Shown here one piece after another: positions 12,002-23,369 of a DNA stretch of 64,000 nucleotides. The stretch spans positions 1 to 64,000 of the forward strand of contig JALMLS010000075.1 of assembly GCA_038496445.1 (NCBI GenBank). The letters run 5' to 3'. The stretch's first letter is position 1. The number at the start of each line of letters is the position of its first letter. A program made the translations under genes and the position numbers. The notes under the pieces are model-generated. The model did not search any database and was not told where the DNA came from. It saw nothing but the letters and a program-made list of their open reading frames with translations. The stretch comes from Trichosphaerium sp. ATCC 40318 (lineage: Eukaryota > Discosea > Flabellinia > Trichosidae).

Positions 12002-13683
12002 TTACAAGGGGCGTCTCAATGAGTTATTCAGTTTTCGCAGATATTCACTATCACCAACTGCTTCTGTTGTCTCCTCCTTTACAGGCGCTTGACCGACAGC
12101 GTCTTCAGTGGATACAAGGAGTAACTTACATAATTGTTGTGTCGCCTTTTTGGCCGCTTGTACATGGGTAATGGAACATCCTGCCTCGACGTAAATGACG
12201 CCATTAATCTCAGTTGTCTGCCCCGTATTTAATAAATAGGTGAAACAAAAAAAGGAACTACTTACCTTATCCTCGAGAAGTTTACGTTGATCGGCATCAA
12301 TGCATGCTTCAACTGCAGTTGGGATATAAGATATTGCATCAATAAACTCCATTGAGACGCCAGTTATATCCTAAGAGATACATGAGCATGTGCAAAAAAA
12401 AACTTAATACTTTTTGTTACATACATCGCTAAGCAGTTCTGATGTACCAATTAAAAACGTAGCGTAGTCCATTACTTGATAGAAGCATTAGATTTTTTTG
12501 TTCAATATGCTTAGCTAACGCTGTACCTTTTTCTTTCTTTGGCCTATTAGTACGGAAATACTCTGTAAGGCGGAGTAACAGCTCCACAGAAAGAGAACTC
12601 ATGCTAGCCAAACGGTAGGTACAAGAGTCACTCCTAACAATATTGTCAAAAACATGGAGTATTTAGCGAACTTACAATAGTTTTTGATGTGTTGCTACAA
12701 CCTTGAGAATATCTTCTGCAGAATTTGTGTTTGCTTTAGCCTCTTCTGGCGGTAAACGGTCAATGATCCCCTTAAAAATAGTAAGTCTTATCACCTTTTT
12801 TAAAGGCTTCGAGCCTATCATTAGCCACAATTGTACTATCAGATACGCATTGCTCTAACCTAGCTCTTTGTGCTTTTACTTTGTTGCCCTAACTCAAAGA
12901 AATTAGACAAAACGTTTTTGTGTTTGAAACACGTGCAGTATCAACTTCTGGCAAATCATCAGGTACTTCTTCATCATCGCGGTCATAAGCTTCTTGGATG
13001 ATTTTGATAAGATCTAAAATCAAAATCGAATGAATACAATTTATCAACCAATGACCAAAGAAAATAAAAATTGCAAAAAATAACTTTTATTACCCTAAGA
13101 CAAGAGCAACTGGTAAATTTACTGCTGCAGCAATTTCGGACGGTGTTGAATTGAGAGGCGAAGGTGGTAATACGCCCAAGGAACAGGAAGGCTCGATCTG
13201 ACTTAACGTTGTATTAAAAGTGCCACATTTTCTTGCGACGTGCTAAGTCATATTTTAGAGTTTGCTATAACTAGCTCAAATGACCAAAACGCCGAGAAGT
13301 ATTGTTACTGTAGTCGCTGAATTAGCTAACTTGTGCTGGTGCATAGCGACCAGATTGTACAGCTACTTTATGCGCTTGTTTACCCAACTCTGTCTCCTTC
13401 AATGTGTTTACGCTTTGCTATGTTGTTGTGTCAATGCAGGAGTCTGTTTAGGTTAAAATAGTACGTACCATGAGCAACGTGGCACCTGAACGAAAAACTG
13501 AAGCGCCTGTTTCCACTGCGCTATCAATAGTTTTGATGATTATCTGCGGATGTAGTTAGATAAAAGAGATGATGACATTTGACACATTTGTTACTAAATT
13601 GGAGACATTTTGAAAAAAAAAAATAAGTAAAACGCGTACGTCTTCTTCTGGCGCTAGTTCTCCGTTGGACCTTGTAAAAAATT
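12002..13683 (-). CDS. FAM114/NOXP20-like protein, copy B (3' half intact, 5' truncated)
   Basis: Read on the minus strand, the 3' exons are clean. MSSLSVELLLRLTEYFRTN splices to VMDYATFLIGTSELLSD, then to DITGVSMEFIDAISYIP and to EINGVIYVEAGCSITHVQAA. This corresponds to the C-terminal helical block of FAM114 proteins, ending with TAA near 12002. Upstream exons match copy A closely, including IIKTIDSAVETGASVFRSG. But one C is lost in the exon encoding the copy-A GELAPEED segment (near 13670), and the HLDALEA exon is replaced by unrelated sequence (13090-13340). No 5' exons equivalent to 10069-10604 are found beyond 13690. Copies A and B are complementary in what they retain. Confidence 0.6.
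12458..13683 (-). repeat. Right arm of the imperfect inverted repeat
   Basis: Reverse-complement partner of 10605-11902. The spacer between the arms (about 11903-12457) carries the last exons of FAM114-like copy B and a short isolated match (ggcgtctcaatg at 12008-12019 and, inverted, 12350-12361). The unmatched tract 13090-13340 replaces the HLDALEA exon of the left arm. Confidence 0.9.
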
Positions 13684-13915
13684 TTTTGTTTGCTGTTTTT
13701 TTTTTCTAATATCACGTGGTTAGGCAAACTAGACTCCGGCGCATACACAGAAGTATAGAAATAATACACTCTTGAGTGCTAATACTCGTTTTCTTGATAA
13801 ATTGATTTTCGCATCTACCGTTTCAGTTAAGAGTGTTGTCTAACGTTGTGCCTACTGTGTAACACAAACCCTAACTTGTCTTACCCCCAAACTACCACAG
13901 CATCAAATATTTATC

Positions 13916-14254
13916 ATGGCTGCTGTGAGAACAGAACAAAACAAAGTCAACGCTTTTTCGTTTAAAGCAATTCGTCCCAATTGTAATTTTTCAAGTCTGC
14001 CTAAACGCAACCACCACCACCACCATTCTGCGGTACAATTAAGAAACAGCTCCAGCATAATGGCGGATTTGGATTTTTCGCAGTTGAGCAACACGGAGGT
14101 GGGAAAGCTCTACGACAAGCTTGTAGGGACAGATGTGCCCTTGGAGGACGCAATGATTGCTGATTTACTTATTAAAAAAGCAATCGCCGCTCAGAATAAT
14201 ACCTACGAGAATACTGTATTCGACGCCTATGTTGATGACGGGTACCTTGTTTAA
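13916..14254 (+). CDS. Small hypothetical protein
   Basis: An intron-free frame of 112 codons from ATG 13916 to TAA 14252-14254. A second in-frame ATG at 14060 begins MADLDFSQLSNTEVGKLYDK and would give a compact acidic 65-residue protein. The upstream extension contains five consecutive His and looks less protein-like, so 14060 may be the true start. The body is Asp/Leu-rich and probably helical (LEDAMIADLLIKKAIAAQNN). No family was recognised. Confidence 0.5.
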   Translation: MAAVRTEQNKVNAFSFKAIRPNCNFSSLPKRNHHHHHSAVQLRNSSSIMADLDFSQLSNTEVGKLYDKLVGTDVPLEDAMIADLLIKKAIAAQNNTYENTVFDAYVDDGYLV

Positions 14255-14411
14255 ATGAAATAATTAACGATTAAGCATAATTTAAGTAAAAAGAGAACAA
14301 CAGCGCCCAATACGCGCTTTTTGAACAATTTACTGCGTAATACGATAGCTTCTAACAAAAAAGAGATGGCTAACGATAAACGAGGCACGGGATCCGTTTT
14401 TTTCAGTTATA

Positions 14412-15084
14412 ATGGTAAATTTAGTTGATAAACGACGGTCGTCATCTCGTAGAGACAAACGCTCCGACAAAAAACGAAAACATAGACGTGACTCCATTGA
14501 TTATTCTCCGCCTTCCAAACGCCATAAAAAGAGTTACAGTGAGCGAAGCGAGCGAAGAAATAGCTCACCGTACGTATCCAAATAAAAATTCTGCATTGGC
14601 TGGTAATAAAGTCATAACACTACAATAATAGGGAGAGTTATAGCGCTGAACGGATAGAAGATAAACGCGAACCCTCTCCATCAATAGAGCCAGAAACAAA
14701 AGAACCAGAAGACAGGAAGCAACCTGAAGACAGGTATCCTGACTCCAAACGTGACAAGAAGCGGTTAAAGCGTGTTAAAAAAACGCGAATGAGAGGCCGT
14801 GGTGGTGTTGGTAAGCTTTTTATTTGGCGGAGGGTTTTTTTTCTGAAAATACATTAAACTGATACTTTTCGACAGGTCCAGTTGTTATGGATCAAGTGTT
14901 TGATATGCCGATCAATGGCGGCGTGGTTGGGCCCGTTGCTCCCGGTAGCGATGGGACTGTATCTCAGCGGATGTTGCTGACAATGTTGGAAGAGAAACAC
15001 AAGAAAGACAGAGAAAAGAAACGGCGCAAAAAAGAGCGCAAGAAGCAAAAGAAAAAAGATAAAGCAAGACGCAAAGATCGCTAA
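14412..15084 (+). CDS. Arg/Lys/Ser-rich nuclear-type protein
   Basis: Three exons. Exon 1 from ATG 14412 is dense in Arg/Ser/Lys (for example KRRSSSRRDKRSDKKRKHRR). An intron with donor GTACGTATCC joins it to a Glu/Pro/Lys exon. A second intron with donor GTAAGC precedes GPVVMDQVFDMPINGG. The C-terminus is an almost uninterrupted Lys/Arg/Glu helix ending at TAA 15082-15084. Such RS/KR-rich proteins are typically nuclear and associated with pre-mRNA processing. That role is inferred from composition only; no RRM or other domain is visible. Confidence 0.65.
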
Positions 15085-15365
15085 AAAGGAACAAATGGGT
15101 TGACGGATTTTTAGCTTCACTGTATTTAATTTTTAAGCTGCAACGTATCAACCTCAAAAGAAGCAAAATTGTACATAAATATACTTGTAATTTTAGAAGC
15201 AAAATCTTGTATTCGTTCTCATAAACGTGAGGATAGTTGAAGAATAGTCTTTATTCTGGCCTACTATCATTCAACACCCGAATTTGTATATTTGGTCTTT
15301 AATAGTTTTGCACGTGATTAAAACCGGTTGACTAATCTATCCGTGTTGTCAATTTGGTACCAAAG

Positions 15366-16427
15366 TTATTTAACCATACCCATGCTCAAGACTAAAATAA
15401 AAAAGAAACAAATGGTAAAGATCATGAGTTCTGTGCAAGAAGTATCGCGCTTGTCATCCAGGTTGGACAATAGGTGGAAAGGTTCTGTGGGTTTGTATTC
15501 TGCATGTTTACGCCCTGTCAGTTGCAATCCTGTGTGTTTAGGCTCCATGGGTTTAGGTTCAATCACTGACTGGGTTTTATCTTTTTTTTGGTGCAATTCC
15601 GGTAGATTCAAATTTATTGTGGGCTTCTCAGTCTTTGAGCTGATTTCTGGCAGGTACAGATTCTTCCTTTGTGTTTCCTCTGGAGAAGCATAAAGAAGCT
15701 TCAAGCTTGACATTTGCTTGTGCAATTTTTCTTCTTCCTTCTTCGCTTCTGTGATATTATTGGTAACTGATTCCATCATTACACTCAATGCCTGTGCATA
15801 TTGTTTTGACTTTTCGTTTTGCTCATCGTAATCCTTGACCACGTTGTAGTTTTCTTCATTCATATGTGCTTTGAACTTGGCAAAGTTGCTAAGTGCGCGC
15901 ATGTTTTGTGCTTCGATGAGATGTTTTTGGAGATCGTCATACAAGCTTGACTGAAAGTTGTAACTACCCTTGAAATAAAATGAAGGATTCATGTTGGCAT
16001 CACCCATCGAGTACATTGCGTGATTTTCGAGCTGGAATAAGTACCTAACGGTCTCTGCGATACCGAACTTTACAATAACGCAGTACGGAGGCTTGAAGAT
16101 CATCACATTGGTATTTTTGAGACAAAATTGGTCTTTTTCGTTTTGTGCCATGGCTGTCACAAAGTGACAGAATATTTCCTCAAAGTCGTCTCTCAGCTCA
16201 CGTATTTCCTTCGTTATCTTGCGACAAAAGGCTTTGAGCTCTATCAGGGCGAGTGCCGGTCCGTGGTCGAGCATACAGATGCTTCTTGTTAACTTGTTCA
16301 ACACTGTTACCTCTAGCTCTTCGCCCGGCAAAATGAGGTCAGTTAGTTGTTTCATAGACGAATTATCGACTTCTTTTAACCGCTTGAGCCACGTGCGATT
16401 TTGTACAGTTAATTTGTTACTAGTCAT
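15366..16427 (-). CDS. Probable tail-anchored membrane protein, 353 aa
   Basis: A single long frame, ATG 16425-16427 to TAA 15366-15368. The N-terminal two thirds look helical and soluble (MTSNKLTVQNRTWLKRL...), with a charged coiled-coil-like segment around residues 205-250 (ITEAKKEEEKLHKQMSSLKL). Next is a Pro/Lys-rich linker with imperfect EPKP/KPTEP repeats. The last 20 residues are a hydrophobic span (LMIFTICFFFILVLSMGM) followed only by VK, a classic tail-anchor arrangement. No family was recognised. The lack of introns contrasts with its neighbours. Confidence 0.65.
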   Translation of the reverse strand: MTSNKLTVQNRTWLKRLKEVDNSSMKQLTDLILPGEELEVTVLNKLTRSICMLDHGPALALIELKAFCRKITKEIRELRDDFEEIFCHFVTAMAQNEKDQFCLKNTNVMIFKPPYCVIVKFGIAETVRYLFQLENHAMYSMGDANMNPSFYFKGSYNFQSSLYDDLQKHLIEAQNMRALSNFAKFKAHMNEENYNVVKDYDEQNEKSKQYAQALSVMMESVTNNITEAKKEEEKLHKQMSSLKLLYASPEETQRKNLYLPEISSKTEKPTINLNLPELHQKKDKTQSVIEPKPMEPKHTGLQLTGRKHAEYKPTEPFHLLSNLDDKRDTSCTELMIFTICFFFILVLSMGMVK

Positions 16428-16694
16428 TCGGTTGGTGTGCTTTTTGACTTGTTAGGAACTAGATAAAACTTGTTGACTTAGGAACTAGAACGTTTTCTTT
16501 CAAGGAACGGAAAAGGTAAACAGTAGCAACGTATTTCAATCTAGTTTCCCAAACGAGGTTATTTGCAACTGGTTGATGAATGGCTAATTGATGGTACAAA
16601 GGGTCAAAAATAGTTGGTTCAACGGACTTATTTTGAAATTAGGTTATTTTCTCTACTCCAAGATACAGCAATTAGCTAAGTGTACTCCTACAAT

Positions 16695-17812
16695 ATGAAC
16701 ACAAGTTCCGAAGATGGTAGCTATGGTGACAGTTCAGAAACTTCATCGTCTGATGATTACGAAGGTTATTTTGATTTCAAACACAGCTTTGGTCGTAACA
16801 ACTGTTAGTGCCTGAGCAAATACGCACGTACAGAGAAACAGCAGAGGTAATAGACGAAACTAGTCCACTACACATATCTGCTCAAAAAGGTACCTTCTAC
16901 CCAACGTGGCGCTCATTTTAACATTTATACAGGGCACACAAAGTATTTACAAGTTTTATTGGACAACGGCGCTTTAGTGAACGCAAGAAACCAATGTACG
17001 TTAATTAGCGCACAAAAGGGCGAACAATTGTTCTCAAATTAGGGCGTAGATGGAAATACCCTTCTTCATCTTTGTGCAATGCATGGCCATTTAAAGTCTA
17101 TACAGCTACTTGTTGAGCGAAGAGCAAACGTAAAAGCGAGGAACAGGCACGGCATCAAAAAAAAATTACCAAATGTCACATAGTCAATTCTAACATCCTT
17201 GTCAGGTATGGTAACACCTTAATTCATTCGGCAGCTCTCAATGGACACGTAAAGACAATACTTTACCTATTGAAGCTTGGCCTTGAAATTGACGCCACAA
17301 ACAAAGCTGGAAGCACTCCTTTACACTACTCATGTACGATGGTGACCTTGTTGTCCTTTCTATATTTTATATTCACTCTATTCTTCAGCTATGATGGGCC
17401 GTAGTAACTGTATGAAACTTTTACTAGAACTAGGCGCCGATCCTCGTACGTTCAATAGTCTCTTGGTCGAGACGTTAACTGTTTTATTATGTCACAGGCA
17501 AAAAAAATATCACTGGCTCTACACCGCTACATGCAGCTGCTCTCAATGGTCAAGGAGAATGCATGAAAATTCTTATCGACAAAGGTGCATAATATACTCG
17601 TCATGAAGTTGTTTACACGTCTAAAAAGGTGCTGATCCAACCGAGAAGAACCTTTATCACTACGCTTGCAAGGACTATGCAGGTTCTAAAAACAGGGGCC
17701 ATTCGCCAATCTTCAACCATGTTTCGACAATAGAGTACGTTCATTCATTGCAGTATTAATTCCGTGTCATATGTGATTATTTATTATTTAATTAGTGCCG
17801 ATGAGTTTTAAA
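16695..17812 (+). CDS. Ankyrin-repeat protein
   Basis: ATG 16695 begins a Ser/Asp-rich acidic head (MNTSSEDGSYGDSSETSSSD). Short exons then encode successive ankyrin units: TSPLHISAQKG, HTKYLQVLLDNGALVNARN, GNTLLHLCAMHGHLKSIQLL, ALNGHVKTILYLLKLGLEID, NCMKLLLELGADP and GSTPLHAAALNGQGECMKIL. About five or six repeats are present. Introns often fall between repeats. The C-terminus reads HVSTIDADEF and stops at TAA 17810-17812. Ankyrin repeats are protein-interaction scaffolds; no catalytic or membrane domain is visible, so a partner cannot be named. Confidence 0.75.
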
Positions 17813-18149
17813 AAGAAGAGTTGATTGCAATCGGTAATCTATTTGAATTGTATAAAGTATTATTATGGCTCTATTGAACCATACGCAAAACAGATAAGCA
17901 CGTAGTGCTTTTATGATATATCTTGCATATATTACAAAGCCACGGTTTTTTTAAGAGTTCTCAAGGAAAAAAAACGGTTGGTAAACTCAAGTTTTTTTTC
18001 TGAATAAAGTTTTGTTGGAGTTGCGGCTTAATTAAAACAAAAAAAACACGAATTTATGAACGTGATAGTACATCTCTACCTATTGTGGGTATGACAGATC
18101 TATCTAGTGTTACGTCACATCGCGTTTTACGTATTTGAATTACTTTACA
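17813..18149. other. AT-rich intergenic region between two plus-strand genes
   Basis: 337 bp with no gene. It contains a long T-run near 17990 and several oligo-A runs, consistent with the 3' end of the ankyrin gene and the promoter of the next gene. Confidence 0.5.
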
Positions 18150-19233
18150 ATGGATGATATGAATAACACCACTAATGGCACAGCACCAACGTTTACGCCG
18201 TTTATACCCGGTACAACGCTTGGTTTGACAGATTTTGTTTCAATTGTGATTGCTGGGTTGCTAGGTGTACGTCTAGATGTGCGTATGGGTTTGTGTATTG
18301 TAATACAACGTTTAGGTTGTCATTATATTCTTAATGTGTATTTATCGTTACAGAAAGCGTTACGTTCGCATTTCCAAAATTCCTAGAGCATACATACCAC
18401 CATTCAGACCCGGTAAAACAAAGCTACCTTCCGTGCGTCATGTAACGCTACATGCTCTCACACATGATACAGGAGATGGTAAGGAGCATTCTTGAGGCGT
18501 TTAAAACATCCTTGTCAGCGTCCAGTGAACCTGACGTTACAGAGTTTGATGTAGACTTTGGGTGGGGTTTACCAGGTTAGCGTACGGTCCATAGTGAATA
18601 CTTATCATCATAGGCTCAAAATATGCTAATGTACATTTCCGCACGTCAATAGCCAAATCTCATGTCATTTTGGGTACAGTCTTGGCATTAATATCACCCG
18701 TCCTTACACGTAAATATAGAAGCTGCAGCTACTCACAAGAATAAGCATCTTGTACGACAGCCCACAATGACAATACGTGATTACGTACAATTCTTGATGG
18801 ACTCTGATGACGTGCGTGCTGTCATTTTATTTTCAGCCTTGTGGTGTTCTTATTCTTTGATTAGACACTCAGAGCTAACGCTAAACATTGCAATTACTAC
18901 GTAGAGATGCATGAGAGGGCTACATATGGTAGAGAAGATTTTACACAAAAAGAGTTTTCAACGTTTATGAATCACGTCAAGTATATGCTACAAGCATTTG
19001 AAGATGATTCGAGCGCTCAAAAATCACATAAGAGAAGTATGAAAAAACAAAAAGACAAAGATAAGAGCGAGACAACAACAAGACAGAAAAAACCACGAAA
19101 GAAGAAAAAAACAAAAAATGTAGAGCAGATAGATGTTGATGTTCCAAAGTCAGAATATACTCTTTACTCGTATTCGTTGTTGCTCAATTTAGAAATACCT
19201 CAAACTTTAGTTCTTACACCATACGGAGCATGA
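18150..19233 (+). CDS. Single-pass membrane protein resembling C1orf43/NICE-3
   Basis: ATG 18150 opens MDDMNNTTNGTAPTFTPF, with Asn residues in NxT context, then one hydrophobic span (TDFVSIVIAGLL). After the first intron come KRYVRISKIPRAYIPPF, an acidic stretch (SEPDVTEFDVDFGWGL), RTSIAKSHVIL, MTIRDYVQFLMDSDD and YYVEMHERATYGREDFTQKE. The tail is strongly basic. The order (N-terminal membrane span, R..+S.YL segment, then a 'YE.A+YG...F...E+..F' motif, basic tail) resembles the C1orf43/NICE-3 family. This is recognition by pattern only, not a search. The stop at 19231-19233 assumes that the last exon is uninterrupted. Confidence 0.5.
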
Positions 19234-19492
19234 GGGACCTAACCGAACCGCATAAGTGTTAGTGTCAGTCAAAAAACAAGATCTTACTTTTCCATATTTT
19301 ACTTAAAGCACAGTGTATTGTTGCACCATATGCTCTAGAGTATCAGTCACCACTTGTGTTAGTTTTTGATATTTGCTTACAATTTGAATGCTTTGGTTAT
19401 TTAACGACACAACTCAACTTAGACATTGCACAAGTTGGTAAAGTTTATAGTTACAATCTGAATACATTTCATTGAAAAGGTCTCCTTTGTTT

Positions 19493-19858
19493 TTAATCGG
19501 AGTTGCCAGGTGTAGACTCTTTTGAGGCAATTAGTTGTGCAATTTCTTCTTTTGTAGCAGTCGGCCAACCACTCCTCATTGAAACACCTGATGGGTGCAG
19601 TCTTCGTATACTGACCGTACATATGGAATCCTTCTCTACAGAGCCGCAACAGTCATAAACATATCCTTGTAACGCATTAGGAGTTTGAAAATTGTTGTTT
19701 GGTTAACGGTGTAGTCTCTATATTGTTTAAGGACTTGAAAATGATGTTGTTAATGTAAAAGAAAGTGTACCGCCTCTGTTACAGAAACCACCACCATATC
19801 TCATGCACTGGCAATCGTCGTCATGAAAACGCCAAGAGCTAGTGTGTTTAATCGACAT
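19493..19858 (-). CDS. Small Cys-rich protein
   Basis: Two exons. ATG 19856-19858 gives MSIKHTSSWRFHDDDCQC, then MRYGGGFCNRG. An intron of about 113 nt (donor GTACAC, acceptor TTACAAG) joins it in phase to GYVYDCCGSVEKDSICTVSI. The tail ends KESTPGNSD, with TAA at 19493-19495. The Cys pattern is C-x-C, C, CC, C within about 30 residues, which suggests a metal- or disulfide-stabilised knot. There is no signal peptide, which favours an intracellular zinc site. CHORD-like or other small zinc folds are possible, but I cannot assign one. Confidence 0.5.
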
Positions 19859-19964
19859 TTTGTTTGGTATTTTTGTAAACAGTGACCGTTTTTGACATTT
19901 CTCGTTTTAAGTCAGCTGTCATTTTTCCGCACGCGGCCAATAGAACCTAGCATTTGTCTATATA

Positions 19965-20998
19965 ATGGTGCGTGTATTGTGGAATTCCCACAACTCAGTG
20001 TTTGTACGTATACGTTAATTTTTGTTTAACAGGACGAAGATGCCATACCGCCAGCGCCGCGATATTGTCATAGGGTTTCAGTAGCTGAGTATGAGCGCGA
20101 AGCAGTCGAATTTACGCGATTGGCTAAACAGGAGCTCATACACAAGCCTGAATACTTGAGGTTTATGCATGAGAGGCGTAGAGTGAATCCTCAAGTGGAA
20201 AGGTCCTACTTACCAACAATTTTCAAGTACGACATTAAAACAATCCTTCCATGTTACTTGTAATACCTTTTCAACGCGTAAAAAATAATTAACCCGTTAC
20301 AAACGTGTTATCTTCAAAACAATGATTATTCGCTTATTGTTTTCTTTACAGATGGATTATCTTGACTTTCTCTGTGTCCTGCTTTCTTTTATGGTTCTTT
20401 TTACGTTCCCATGAGCACCTTCAATACAGAGAAACACATTCTGCCGCTCTGGAAGAATTACTGAAAAATCAAACAAGAGTAATCTCAAAACTACAAGAAA
20501 AAGCCGCTTACTTGCAATATAAAGCACATAAGTTCTTATCTCCAAAACATTTGGTAGCACTGGACCGTGTCAAACGTAATGAGAGCCGTATTTCCCGACA
20601 AAAGTATCTTGTGACCTATGAACTGAGAAGAAGAAATGCCGACATGCATATTTATTTCTCTCTTTACTTTAAAGAGCACTATGAAAGCGTATGGTATTGG
20701 GGCACTTTCAATGTTGTATTTTGGATACTAGGTATTGAGGACTACGCACTTACACAGGTATGTCTTGCAGGTCGCTCCTCACCATTCTTGGTTTATTCTT
20801 GCTTATGATTTTTATTAGCTTGTTTATTTGATTGTTGCGCCACATCAATTGCTTGTTGTTCTATTCATATGGGTGACTGTTATACTCCCTATAAAGATGC
20901 TTATTGACTTGCCTATATTATTTATGTTGTACACTGGGATAGGTGGCACGATATCTTTTTATGGTATCTTTGTAGTATGCCTTTTTGGCTTCATGTAA
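19965..20998 (+). CDS. Polytopic membrane protein (weakly DNAJC25-like, without a visible J-domain)
   Basis: The start codon is immediately followed by an intron (ATG|GTGCGT). Exon 2 begins DEDAIPPAPRYCHRVSVAEY. The next exon provides a membrane span (WIILTFSVSCFLLWFFL), a long charged helix (LEELLKNQTRVISKLQEKAA) and WYWGTFNVVFWILG. The following exon has the hydrophobic LVYLIVAPHQLLVVLFIWV and further spans, ending FVVCLFGFM, TAA 20996-20998. The distribution of spans and the 'VAPHQL' segment recall the C-terminal part of DNAJC25, but the HPD J-domain is not encoded here. The next 160 bp are Lys-rich and could be an alternative 3' exon. Confidence 0.5.
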
Positions 20999-21318
20999 AA
21001 AAAAAACGAATAAAAAAAAGTAAAAGACATGTAGTTTCCCTGGTTTCCAAAAGGAAAGAAAACGGTAACAATGAAACTACCAAGAACGTCAAGTCGCAAA
21101 CTTGGAAAAGCTCAGTAGTTTTTGGCAACATGTTTACTTCACGAGGAACCTACCCATAAGTTTCGTGGCAGTACAAAATCTTAGGTAAAATCCTTTGGAT
21201 TACCGGTCATCTACCCACGAAATTCACGCTACTACCATGTTCTCAAAGATGAGTGTAAAGGTACAGGTTGAAATAAAATAGTACAAAAGACCAGTAGGTT
21301 ATAAATAATATTTACATT

Positions 21319-23160
21319 TTATTGGTTGTTTGTATGTACATCATTCCAACTAATTTTGAAAATAAAATATTTCGGATCGTTAGTGATTGTCACTTCATCA
21401 CGTAACCCAATTATATCTGTTGTCTTCGCTTTTGAGTACTCTTGCTTTTCAGAAATTTTAAAATCTTTCTCTCTAAACGTCTCAATCAAGATATCTCGAA
21501 TCTCCTACAAGAAACAAGTAAGAAAAAAAGAACAAAGAAAAACCAAGGAAAACAAAGGCGCCTTGGTTTTATTCTTCGGCCTGAGAAGACACGTTGCAAA
21601 AATCATCTTAAGGTATTTAAGATATGTGGTTGTTGTATCACGTGCATGATTAGTAAATACTAATGCATTGCAGTCACAGCACAATGAAAAACAGTTGCAG
21701 AACAGAAAGAAAAGGTGGTTCAAAATCCAAAGGTTAAATATGCTTGGGTTAGCGTTGGAGTTGTGTACGTACAGCAATCGAGATTATGTTGAATATTTCA
21801 CGTGGTGTAGACTCTGTATAATGCAATGGGGAGAAGAAAGTAATTGTACTAGAGTTGTGACCTTTGAGTGCACGATCACGTACTCTCTTGGCCATTATAT
21901 CAAGAATCATAACCTATACATCAATTAGACAACAAACGTGAATAAATACAACTCCTTAGCCACAAATCCTCAAAAGAAACCAAAAAAAAACAGCACAAAA
22001 AAATATAAAAGATGACGTACAAGAGTTCCGTGGTGCTCTGATAATAATTTCAGTCTTGTAATTTTTTTGTATTCTGTTGCAGGAGCAATACGTGATTTAT
22101 AATTCATTTTCATTAATTCCATAGAAATACGTTTGTTACGCTCATCATCATCAACATTTGCTGTCCATGGTATTTGAAAGAACTTGCACTCTTCTCGAAG
22201 TAATTTCTTTGGTATTTTAGTAGACTCTGACCAATATAATGCACCTAAAGGCGAACGACACAAAAAATGAGTACAAGAATGAATGAAGAAACAAACCAGT
22301 TTTTTTTGGATTTTTGTTTGACAAGCACGTGTGCTTGAGTAAAATGTTCCAGGTGAGTAAGAACTCTACCTGGAGTTATTTTTTATCAATGGTGTGAACC
22401 GCAAGTTGAAAACGCTAGTGTTCTGGAAGAGTAGTGCTTTGATTTAACAGACGGATTGAACAGCAAAAAAAAAACAAAAAAAAATTCAAAAAAAATGTAC
22501 CTGTCCTGTAGAAGTCTAGGATAAGCTCGAAACACCTCGGGTTTCTATCAAAGAACACTGTTTCTTTATCATTCTCAGCCAATAGCTTTCGATTGCGCGG
22601 TTGAAACATTGTACCGAGCAATGTGTCTGGGTACTTTATAAGAGAGCTAGCGTACGTTTCAAATATGTAAGGATAGTTAAGGAGTTGTAAAAATGTCAAA
22701 TAGAGTGTTAATGCATGTTGGCTGTTAAAAAGGATATTTTACCACCAACGTTTATTTTAACGCGTTCGTCTGTTTTAGCCATGTTGGCAATCTGTTCGAC
22801 CTGTTTGTTGACCTGCTCGGTATCATGTTTGGCTATTTTAGAAGTTAATTCCAAAATGTCATCTACACGCTATGTATACGTACAGCGGCTGCGTTTGTGA
22901 GAGTGTCGCTTCTTTTTTTTGGGTTTACGTGTAGGGCCAATGCGTTGTACTTTAGGTACGTCTCGCGTCCTTATCTTCTCTGAGCTGTCCTTTCTCCGCG
23001 ATGACGGTTCTGAACTGTAAAAACTGTACGCATGCAGTTTCTCAGACACTTGCTCTATAGAGAGCTCACTACGGCGTCCCAGTTGCTCTTTGAATGACTC
23101 AATGTCGTTAGAGGATATAAGGGATCCAGAATTCTCTTCCAAGTCCTCACTGCTGCTCAT
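21319..23160 (-). CDS. BTB/T1 (KCTD-type) domain protein
   Basis: ATG 23158-23160 opens an acidic/Ser-rich head with a basic patch (KPKKKKRHSHKRS). A helix (LELTSKIAKHDTEQVNKQVE) leads into RVKINVGG, the start of a potassium-channel-type T1/BTB fold. This continues with KYPDTLLGTMFQPRNRKLL, FFDRNPRCFELILDFYRTG and the helix KKLLREECKFFQIPW. The remaining exons read SRIAPATEYKKITRLKLLSE, DIMAKRVRDRALKGHNSS and a C-terminal beta-type region ending SWNDVHTNNQ, TAA 21319-21321. KCTD proteins commonly serve as CUL3 adaptors or G-beta-gamma binders. The exon junction inside the first BTB strand was not resolved. Confidence 0.75.
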
Positions 23161-23369
23161 TTGTGCGTATTTATGTTTGTTGGTGCGTTTATACTAAACG
23201 GTGGAGCGCCATTCGCCTAAATGAACTGAAAAATTGCGAGTTTTCAGTGTGGTTTACGTTCACGAAAATATACCTCGCCTTACCTCAAGCATCATATAAA
23301 AACCAAAATACAATAGTTGTGTTGGTGGATAACAGTGAAATAACTAGTTGTTGATTTGTCAGTTACAAG

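Noticed and set aside
13916-14060. Five consecutive His codons as a functional tag or metal site
   Set aside because: They lie in the probable 5' untranslated part, upstream of a better start at 14060; a CAC repeat is the simpler explanation.
15328-15693. 121-codon plus-strand frame
   Set aside because: Antisense to the 353-residue tail-anchored protein, which has far better composition.
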